This document shows positions 58,142 through 64,000 of a stretch of DNA of 64,000 nt, in pieces. A program made the position numbers and the translations under genes. This DNA is from Gammaproteobacteria bacterium (lineage in GTDB: Bacteria; Pseudomonadota; Gammaproteobacteria; Thiohalomonadales; Thiohalomonadaceae): NCBI GenBank assembly GCA_024709225.1, contig JANJXC010000038.1, positions 124,001 to 188,000 of the forward strand. The letters are read 5' to 3'. The stretch's first letter is position 1. Every line of letters starts with the position of its first letter. The notes beneath the pieces are model-generated. The model saw only the letters and a list, made by a program, of their open reading frames with translations. It was not told the DNA's origin and did no database searches.

Positions 58142-59166
58142 TCCCCGCTCGCCACCACCTCGCGCAACACCGTGGTGGCGTAGGCGCCGGCCGGCAGATA
58201 GAACGACAGTGTCAGCGTTGCCGCCGCCTCATCCAGCGTCCACGCCAGGTCCTGTACCGCCAGGCGCAGCACGCGCCGTTCCTGCTGCAGCCCCACCTGC
58301 TCCAGTCCCAGGCGCCACGCCGCGTAACCGGCCAGCGCAGCCTCCTCCAGCGCCAGCACGGCGCCGCTGGACAGCGCGCGGCCCCGCCCCCACATCGGGC
58401 CGGTAAGGTGCAGTTCGCCACGGGCCAGCCGCTCGCAGATCGCCGGCGTGGGCTCATCACAGCTGACCAGGCTCTGCGTGTCGCCGATCTGCACCACCTC
58501 GCCCGCCAGCGGCGTCTGCCAGTTGCCCGCCGCCACCCGCGCCGACAACACGGCATTGAACAGCAGCGAGCGCGCCGCCGAGATGTACAGTCCGCGCTTG
58601 TGCCGATCCCGCACCTCGCTGCGCCCGGCGAACAGCGCCTCCGCCTCGGCCAGGTTGCCGCCACCGATGCCGAAACGCTGGGCGCCGAAATAGTTGGGCA
58701 CACCCTCCTCTTTCACACGCTGCAGGCGCGCATCGAGCGCGGCGATGTCGCCGTCCAGCTGCCGCACCACCAGGCGGAAGCGGTTGCCGCGCAGTTCACC
58801 GCGCTGCAGCTTGCGGCGATGGCGCCGTACGTCGAGGATTTGTGCATCCGCGCAGGGAAAGCGGCTCCAGTCCGGCTCGGCGCCGCGCAGGTGCAGGCTG
58901 AACCACTGGGTGGTCACGGCGTGCCGATCCTTGAGTCCGGCGAAGCCGACATCCACCGGCCTGATACCGGCAAATGCCGCCAGCTCGCGCGCCAGCCACT
59001 CGGTGTTGGTCTCGCGTTTGCGTATCGACAGCAACACATGGTCGCCGCGGCCATCCGGCACGTAGCCCAGGTCTTCTTCCACCACAAAGTCTTCCGGCAG
59101 GCTGCGCAGTACGCCGTGCGCTGCCGGCTCGCCATAGGCATAGGCCCAGTGCGGCAGTTCAGTCAT
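58138..59166 (-). CDS. truD: tRNA pseudouridine(13) synthase TruD
   Basis: TruD makes pseudouridine 13 in tRNA-Glu and others. The 342-residue product has [20 protein letters not shown], the catalytic aspartate segment [20 protein letters not shown] near residue 80, and [20 protein letters not shown]. It follows ispF on the same strand after 90 bases. In many gammaproteobacteria truD is directly followed by surE; here a chemoreceptor and an Smr gene intervene. Confidence 0.95.
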   Translation of the reverse strand: MTELPHWAYAYGEPAAHGVLRSLPEDFVVEEDLGYVPDGRGDHVLLSIRKRETNTEWLARELAAFAGIRPVDVGFAGLKDRHAVTTQWFSLHLRGAEPDWSRFPCADAQILDVRRHRRKLQRGELRGNRFRLVVRQLDGDIAALDARLQRVKEEGVPNYFGAQRFGIGGGNLAEAEALFAGRSEVRDRHKRGLYISAARSLLFNAVLSARVAAGNWQTPLAGEVVQIGDTQSLVSCDEPTPAICERLARGELHLTGPMWGRGRALSSGAVLALEEAALAGYAAWRLGLEQVGLQQERRVLRLAVQDLAWTLDEAAATLTLSFYLPAGAYATTVLREVVASGD

Positions 59167-59256
59167 AGAAAAGGACGCCAGGAAACGGAATAAACAAATC
59201 TGTCGCCGAGGGTTTGAAGTTCATCGGGTAGTTTGCGTTTTTGCGGTGAATGGCCG

Positions 59257-59736
59257 TTACAGCGCCTCGAGCAGCACCACCGCGTGGGCGGCGATGCCCT
59301 CCTCGCGCCCGGCGAAGCCCAGGTGCTCGGTGGTGGTGGCCTTGACGTTGACCTGGCCGATACCGACCTCCAGATCCTGCGCCAGGTTGGCGCGCATGGC
59401 CTCGATGTACGGCGCCATCTTCGGCGCCTGGGCGATGATGGTGACGTCGACATTACCGACGTGCCAGCCGTGTTCCCTCAGCAGCGCTACCACATGCCGC
59501 AGCAGCCTGCGGCTGTCGATGCCCTTGTACTGCACGTCGCTGTCCGGGAAGTGGCGGCCGATGTCGCCCAGCGCCGCCGCCCCCAGCAGGGCATCGCACA
59601 GGGCGTGGATCAGCACATCGCCGTCGGAGTGCGCCTTGAAGGCCTTGCCGTGGGGAATGGTCACGCCGCCGAGCACGAGGTGATCGCCGCTGGTGAAGGC
59701 ATGGACATCGTAGCCGTGGCCGATGCGTAGGGTCAT
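59257..59736 (-). CDS. ispF: 2-C-methyl-D-erythritol 2,4-cyclodiphosphate synthase
   Basis: IspF cyclises the MEP-pathway intermediate for isoprenoid synthesis. The 159-residue product has [14 protein letters not shown] with the zinc ligands D9 and H11. [20 protein letters not shown] and [11 protein letters not shown] complete the active site. The C-terminal [20 protein letters not shown] is normal. ATG 59736 is the family start. ispD, its usual partner, is not in the window. Confidence 0.96.
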   Translation of the reverse strand: MTLRIGHGYDVHAFTSGDHLVLGGVTIPHGKAFKAHSDGDVLIHALCDALLGAAALGDIGRHFPDSDVQYKGIDSRRLLRHVVALLREHGWHVGNVDVTIIAQAPKMAPYIEAMRANLAQDLEVGIGQVNVKATTTEHLGFAGREEGIAAHAVVLLEAL

Positions 59737-59958
59737 GGAAAGGCGCTCACAGAATCCGGGAGCGCGCATTGTAGCGCGCAATGGCGGCGGCCGAAAATTA
59801 AGCCGTGCAGGGCGGCGTTATCTGATAGACTGCGCGCCTGCGGTGCATTATCCCAGTCTACGCACCGCTGCCTTCCCGGCTTTCCCTAATCCGTCCGCCT
59901 ATGACTGGCGCCCCGTTTTCCGGCGGCGACAGGCCGATGTTTACCCTTTGGAGTTGCA

Positions 59959-61278
59959 ATGTCCTTTACCACCCTCGGCCTGTCCGAAACGATCCTCCGC
60001 GCCGTCACCGAGCGCGGCTACACCGAAGCCACCCCCATTCAGAAGCAGGCGATCCCCGCCGTGCTGTCCGGCGGCGACCTGCTGGCCGGCGCCCAGACCG
60101 GCACCGGCAAGACCGCCGGCTTCGTGCTGCCGATCCTGCAGCGTCTCACCGACACCCCGGCCAAGAGCCAGCCGCGCGGCTTCCCGCCGGTGCGCGCTCT
60201 GATCCTCACCCCCACCCGCGAACTGGCGGCCCAGGTGGAGGAAAGCGTGCGCCACTACGGCAAGTACCAGAAGCTCACCTCGATGGTGATGTTCGGTGGC
60301 GTTGGCATCAACCCGCAGATCGACAAGCTGAAGAAGCGCGTCGACATCCTGGTGGCCACCCCGGGCCGTCTGCTCGACCACGTGCAGCAGCGCACCGTCG
60401 ACCTGTCCCACGTGGAGATCCTGGTGCTGGACGAGGCCGACCGCATGCTCGACATGGGCTTCATCCGCGACATCAAGCGCATCCTCGCCCTGCTGCCCAA
60501 GCAGCGCCAGAACCTGCTGTTCTCCGCCACCTTCTCCGACGAGATCAAGGCCCTGGCCGACGGCCTGCTCGACAAGCCCGCGCTGATCGAGGTGGCACGC
60601 CGCAACGCCACCGCCGACACCGTGGCACAGAAGGTGTACCTGGTGGACCGCGAGAAGAAGCGCGAACTGCTGGCCCACCTGATCAGCGAACACAACTGGC
60701 GCCAGGTGCTGGTCTTCACCCGCACCAAGCACGGCGCCAACCGCCTGGCCGAACAGCTGGACAAGGGCGGCATCTCCGCCCTCGCCATTCACGGCAACAA
60801 GAGCCAGTCGGCGCGCACCCACGCCCTGGCCGAGTTCAAGAAGGGCAGCCTGCAGGTGCTGGTCGCCACCGACATCGCCGCGCGCGGCATCGACATCAGC
60901 GAACTGCCCCATGTGGTCAACTTCGAATTGCCCAACGTGGCGGAAGATTACGTGCACCGCATCGGCCGCACCGGCCGCGCCGGTTCCGAAGGCGAAGCGG
61001 TATCGCTGGTGTGCGTGGATGAACACCAGTTGCTGAAAGGCATCGAGAAATTGATCAAGCGCGAACTGCCCAAGGAGATCGTGCCCGGCTTCGAGCCTGA
61101 TCTGAACGCCAAGCCGGAACCGATCCAGAACGGCCGCGGGCCGCGGGCCGGCGGCGGTGGTCGTGGCGGTCAGCGCCCGGGCGGCAACCGTCCGGCGCAG
61201 AAGCCGGCGGGCCGCAGTGGTGGTCAGGGTGGCAACAGGCAACCGTCCCAGCATCGCTCAGGCGGGCGCCACCAGTAG
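59959..61278 (+). CDS. DEAD-box ATP-dependent RNA helicase (RhlE/CsdA-like)
   Basis: The 439-residue protein has a complete DEAD-box core: the Q motif ([13 protein letters not shown]), [11 protein letters not shown] (I), PTRELAAQ (Ia), [14 protein letters not shown] (II), SATFS (III) and HIGRTGRAG (VI). The C-terminus is a basic Gly/Arg/Gln-rich tail ([20 protein letters not shown]) for RNA binding. RhlE-type is most likely on length and tail. The leader region 59737-59958 has no other gene. GGAG lies before the ATG. Confidence 0.93.
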   Translation: MSFTTLGLSETILRAVTERGYTEATPIQKQAIPAVLSGGDLLAGAQTGTGKTAGFVLPILQRLTDTPAKSQPRGFPPVRALILTPTRELAAQVEESVRHYGKYQKLTSMVMFGGVGINPQIDKLKKRVDILVATPGRLLDHVQQRTVDLSHVEILVLDEADRMLDMGFIRDIKRILALLPKQRQNLLFSATFSDEIKALADGLLDKPALIEVARRNATADTVAQKVYLVDREKKRELLAHLISEHNWRQVLVFTRTKHGANRLAEQLDKGGISALAIHGNKSQSARTHALAEFKKGSLQVLVATDIAARGIDISELPHVVNFELPNVAEDYVHRIGRTGRAGSEGEAVSLVCVDEHQLLKGIEKLIKRELPKEIVPGFEPDLNAKPEPIQNGRGPRAGGGGRGGQRPGGNRPAQKPAGRSGGQGGNRQPSQHRSGGRHQ

Positions 61279-61307
61279 GACACGCCGGCCCCTTCCCGGT
61301 CTTCCCT

Positions 61308-61325
61308 CCCCGCGCGGCCGCGGGG
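61308..61325. terminator. GC-rich hairpin between convergent helicase and kinase genes
   Basis: CCCCGCG and CGCGGGG pair around CGGC, 30 bases after the helicase stop. No T-run follows. Its position between converging genes suggests a terminator or transcription barrier. Confidence 0.5.
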
Positions 61326-61355
61326 GGCAAGGTCGGCAAGGGCACGCCGCGCCAC

Positions 61356-62684
61356 TCAGGCAGGCTCGCGGCTGGTAAAAGGTATCTGCACCTGTGCGAT
61401 GGTGCCGCCGCCGGGACGCGGTAACAGCTCGATAGTCCAGTGATTGGCCTCGGCCAGCTGGCGGGCGATGGCCAGCCCCAGGCCGCTGCCGCCGGTTTGA
61501 GCGCTGCGCGACTGCTCCAGACGATAGAAGGGCCGGAACACGGCCTCCCGCGCCTCTGCCGGTATGCCGGGGCCGCGATCCATAATGGTCAGCGTCAGGC
61601 CATCCGCATCCCAGACATACTCCAACTCCACCGGCTCCGCGGCGCCATAGCGCACGGCATTGTCCAGGAGATTGGCGACGATGCGGCACAGCGCCAGCTT
61701 ATGCAGCTGGATCCGGCACGGCCCTGCGTCACGCCACGACACCTCGGCACCACCACGGCGCGCGTTGTCGGTCAGCTCCCGTACCGCCTCACGCACGTCC
61801 ACCCACTCCAGCCTGGCCTCGCCGAGGCCGCGGCTGATCTCCAGAAACTGACCGATGAGGCGGTTCATCTCCTCCAGGTCATTCTGCATCCCCTGCACCA
61901 GCTCCGGCTCCACATGCTCCGGCAGCATCGCCAGGGCCAGTTGAATACGCGCCAGCGGCGTGCGCAAATCATGCGAGATGCCGGCCAGCAGCGTGGTGCG
62001 GTTGGCCAGCAGTTCGCGCACCTGTTGTCCCATGTGATTGAAGCTGCGCGCCAATGCCGCCAGCTCCTGCGGTCCCAACTCGGGCAGCGGCGCCGGCCAG
62101 TGGCCGGTGCCGATGTGCTGCGCCGCGGCCGCCAGATTTTCCAGCGGCCGACTGAGGCGCCGCGCCAGCAATACGGCCGTGCCGAGGATCACCACACCGC
62201 CGACACTGAGCACCAGAAACAGGGCAAAGGGTGGATGCACACCGATGCGGCCACGGCTGAAACCGAGTCGCACCACTTCGCCGCGCACCTCCAGGTCGGC
62301 CCAGAACCACTCCTCATCTCCCATCTGGCTCATGCGCAGCGAGATCGTCTGACCGGACAGGGTCTGCAACTCGCTCTCGAGGAAATACACATACGGCAAC
62401 AGGCTGGTGGAATAGGGCAAGGTCTGCTCCGCCGGGCCCACGTGCAGCAGATGCAAATGCCACACCTCGCCGGCATAGCGCGCCCGCTCGGCAGGGACAC
62501 GCTGCTGCCAGTTGTCCGCCGTCTGCACCATCAGGGCGGCAAGGTCGGCCGCCGAGCGCTGCCCTACCGGCAGCAGCAACAACTGGCCGATGACCCAGGC
62601 GGTAAACAGCTGAAACACCACCGAGACTACGGCGATGGTGAAGAGGATACGGCTGAACAGCGTACGCAGGGCCGGAATCGACAT
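61356..62684 (-). CDS. Sensor histidine kinase, EnvZ-like
   Basis: The 442-residue kinase has two membrane helices (ILFTIAVVSVVFQLFTAWVI and FALFLVLSVGGVVILGTAVL) flanking a periplasmic domain of about 120 residues. HAMP, the H-box GISHDLRTPLARIQLALAML, the N-box NLLDNAVRYG and the G-boxes DRGPGIP and GGSGLGLAIA follow. This layout matches EnvZ; the periplasmic sequence decides the signal and is not recognisable. The ATG at 62684 is five bases after the response-regulator stop, so they are co-expressed. Confidence 0.93.
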   Translation of the reverse strand: MSIPALRTLFSRILFTIAVVSVVFQLFTAWVIGQLLLLPVGQRSAADLAALMVQTADNWQQRVPAERARYAGEVWHLHLLHVGPAEQTLPYSTSLLPYVYFLESELQTLSGQTISLRMSQMGDEEWFWADLEVRGEVVRLGFSRGRIGVHPPFALFLVLSVGGVVILGTAVLLARRLSRPLENLAAAAQHIGTGHWPAPLPELGPQELAALARSFNHMGQQVRELLANRTTLLAGISHDLRTPLARIQLALAMLPEHVEPELVQGMQNDLEEMNRLIGQFLEISRGLGEARLEWVDVREAVRELTDNARRGGAEVSWRDAGPCRIQLHKLALCRIVANLLDNAVRYGAAEPVELEYVWDADGLTLTIMDRGPGIPAEAREAVFRPFYRLEQSRSAQTGGSGLGLAIARQLAEANHWTIELLPRPGGGTIAQVQIPFTSREPA

Positions 62685-62689
62685 GAGCG

Positions 62690-63391
62690 TCACGCCTCCG
62701 GGCAAAACATGTAGCCCTCGCCCCACACCGTGCGGATGTACTGCGGACTGGCCGGATCAATCTCGATCTTGCGGCGCAGACGATTGACCCGTACATCAAT
62801 GCTGCGGTCGAAGGGATTGCGTTCATAGCCTTTCAGCCGTTCCAGCAAGGCATCCCGCTCCAGCACCCGATTGGGGTGTTCGGCGAACACCCGCAGCAGG
62901 GAAAACTCGCCGGTCGTCAGCAAGACCTCGGCCCCCTCACGCAGCAAACGGTGACGCCCCAGCTCGAGCCGATAGGGACCAAAGCAGATGGCGGTGTCGG
63001 CGGGGGTTGCCGGCAGCGGCCGCTGCCGGCGCAACACGGCGCGAATCCGCGCCAGCAACTCGCGCGGATTGAAGGGTTTGGGCAGATAGTCATCGGCACC
63101 GATCTCCAGACCGACGATACGATCCACCTCCTCGCCCCGCGCCGACAACATCACGATGGGGATGTCACCGCCGCTGCGCAGGCGCCGCGCCAGGGAAAAA
63201 CCATCCTCACCGGGCAACATCAAGTCCAGGATCACCAGTTCGGGGCGCTGCTCCGCCAGGGCGTTGTTCATGGCCACGCCATCGGCAACCGCGGTAACCG
63301 CAAAACCGTTTTCAGTCAGATAGCGCGTGAGCAATCCGCGCAGCGCGGCATCATCATCCACCACCAGCACGTGTTCTTTGCCATTTAGCAT
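62690..63391 (-). CDS. OmpR-family response regulator
   Basis: The 233-residue regulator has a receiver domain (HVLVVDDDAALRGLLTRYL, phospho-acceptor aspartate in VILDLMLPGEDGFSL, lysine in DYLPKPFNPRELLARI). The winged-helix DNA-binding domain has LLTTGEFSLLRVFAEHPNRV and FDRSIDVRVNRLRRKIE, ending YIRTVWGEGYMF. The ATG at 63391 is preceded by GGAGGAAAG; the TTG/ATG further upstream is not needed. A tandem GTTACA operator lies just upstream. Confidence 0.95.
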   Translation of the reverse strand: MLNGKEHVLVVDDDAALRGLLTRYLTENGFAVTAVADGVAMNNALAEQRPELVILDLMLPGEDGFSLARRLRSGGDIPIVMLSARGEEVDRIVGLEIGADDYLPKPFNPRELLARIRAVLRRQRPLPATPADTAICFGPYRLELGRHRLLREGAEVLLTTGEFSLLRVFAEHPNRVLERDALLERLKGYERNPFDRSIDVRVNRLRRKIEIDPASPQYIRTVWGEGYMFCPEA

Positions 63392-63427
63392 CTTTCCTCC
63401 ACCCGCCGATATCACGCAGCAACACTC

Positions 63428-63447
63428 TGTTACAACTTGTTACAACT
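63428..63447. promoter_or_regulatory. Tandem OmpR-type binding site (GTTACA-N4-GTTACA)
   Basis: TGTTACAACT occurs twice head to tail at exact 10-bp spacing, which gives GTTACA-N4-GTTACA, the consensus half-site arrangement for OmpR dimers. It sits between the response-regulator start (63391) and the exported-protein start (63516), so it could control either or both genes. Confidence 0.7.
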
Positions 63448-63515
63448 GCGACATTCCCCCGCAATACCCGCCGGTCAATCTGGCTCCGAGGTCCAAACAC
63501 AACGAGGGGAATTAT

Positions 63516-64000
63516 ATGCTCCACTTTGCGCACAACAGCAAACTTCATGCTGCCGCTCTGGCGCTGTCACTGACGCTCAGCACGTCGGTGCAAGCCGCCG
63601 CTCCCGCCGACGCCCCGGCCAATCCGGCCGAGATGCAGAAAATGATGCAGCAGATGATGTCGATCATGACGCCGGAGCTGCAGAAGAAGATCCAGTCCCT
63701 GTCACCGCAAAGCAAGCAGACCATGGCGCGCCTGCAGAGCCTGCATGATCGCCGCAGCGATACCCTGACCATGGTGCAGGTGATGCAGGAGATCCTGTCC
63801 GACTACCAGCGCATGGCGACCGCCATTGCCGTAGACAACGCCGACATGGCGATAGATGCGGCACATAATCTGGCGCACCACCGCCTGCCGCGCGGCGGCC
63901 TGCTGCCCTATATGCCGCTCGACAAGATCAGCAATGAAAGCGTCGACGCCCTGCTCGGCTTCCAGGACATGGTGGAAGGCAACACCCTGCGTCTGGCCGA
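63516..64000 (+). CDS. Exported protein of unknown function (3' cut by window edge)
   Basis: The frame is open from ATG 63516 to the window end (161 codons visible). A signal peptide (KLHAAALALSLTLSTSVQA) is followed by a Met/Gln-rich helical region (AEMQKMMQQMMSIMTPELQK, TMVQVMQEILSDYQRMATAI). No CXXCH haem site, metal cluster or known domain is visible in this part. GAGGGGA precedes the start. The gene diverges from the OmpR/EnvZ-like pair over a tandem OmpR-type box, so it is a likely target. Confidence 0.75.
   Translation, partial: MLHFAHNSKLHAAALALSLTLSTSVQAAAPADAPANPAEMQKMMQQMMSIMTPELQKKIQSLSPQSKQTMARLQSLHDRRSDTLTMVQVMQEILSDYQRMATAIAVDNADMAIDAAHNLAHHRLPRGGLLPYMPLDKISNESVDALLGFQDMVEGNTLRLA

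Noticed and set aside
59941-61254. A 437-codon frame antisense to the DEAD-box helicase
   Set aside because: Shadow of the helicase gene in a GC-rich region.

Overview
This 64 kb chromosomal window comes from a GC-rich gammaproteobacterium. The gene orders are textbook for that class: rpoE-rseABC-mucD-lepA-lepB-rnc-era-recO-pdxJ-acpS, sdhCDAB-sdhE-cptA, surE-pcm-nlpD-rpoS, purB-roxA and recJ-rpfE. The rpfE-type gene beside recJ, the sulfide:quinone-reductase-like flavoprotein and the many REP-type hairpins suggest a Chromatiales or Xanthomonadales-like lineage, but that placement is inference.

Layout. Positions 1-683 hold the 3' end of mfd. Positions 684-6350 are an accessory island between mfd and acnB. 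It carries an IS4 transposase remnant, a Phd/YefM-ParE toxin-antitoxin pair, a truncated IS3 transposase, an AT-rich two-gene operon (HD-domain dGTPase plus a CCA/poly(A)-polymerase-like nucleotidyltransferase), a decayed acnB tail and a HigBA-type toxin-antitoxin pair. Copies of a GGGGACAGACC repeat run through it. Next come acnB, then purB-roxA bracketed by two opposed clusters of REP/BIME hairpins, a GNAT and several poorly known proteins, an M61 peptidase, a pentapeptide-repeat protein and an Fe-alcohol dehydrogenase/flavoprotein group. Positions 20.7-31.8 kb are the reverse-strand envelope-stress, translation, secretion and RNA-processing block headed by rpoE, with a sigma-E-type promoter in front. 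nadB diverges from it. The succinate dehydrogenase block (33.7-37.6 kb), ygfZ, an HDOD protein, lysS and prfB (with its programmed +1 frameshift) follow, then recJ-rpfE, threonine synthesis (hom, thrC) and alanine aminotransferases (alaA, alaC). Positions 51.5-59.7 kb contain Mth938, rpoS, nlpD, a DedA-like protein, pcm, surE, an Smr protein, a chemoreceptor, truD and ispF. The end has a DEAD-box helicase, an EnvZ/OmpR-like pair and an exported protein cut by the window edge.

Working together. Most of the window is housekeeping: TCA cycle (acnB, sdh), NAD and PLP cofactors (nadB, pdxJ), stress regulation (rpoE, rpoS) and translation (lysS, prfB, lepA, era). The best candidate for an undescribed system is the dGTPase-nucleotidyltransferase operon at 2.9-5.2 kb. 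Its overlapping genes, base composition unlike the neighbourhood, and setting among IS remnants and two toxin-antitoxin modules fit a horizontally acquired anti-phage module based on nucleotide depletion. Its function is inferred, not shown.

The intergenic DNA is rich in short hairpin repeats of at least five families (GTAGGAGCG BIMEs, GGGGACAGACC repeats, TTCAAGATT repeats, two IR-flanked elements of about 160 bp, and GTAGG/GATGGG hairpins). No tRNA, rRNA or CRISPR array was found.
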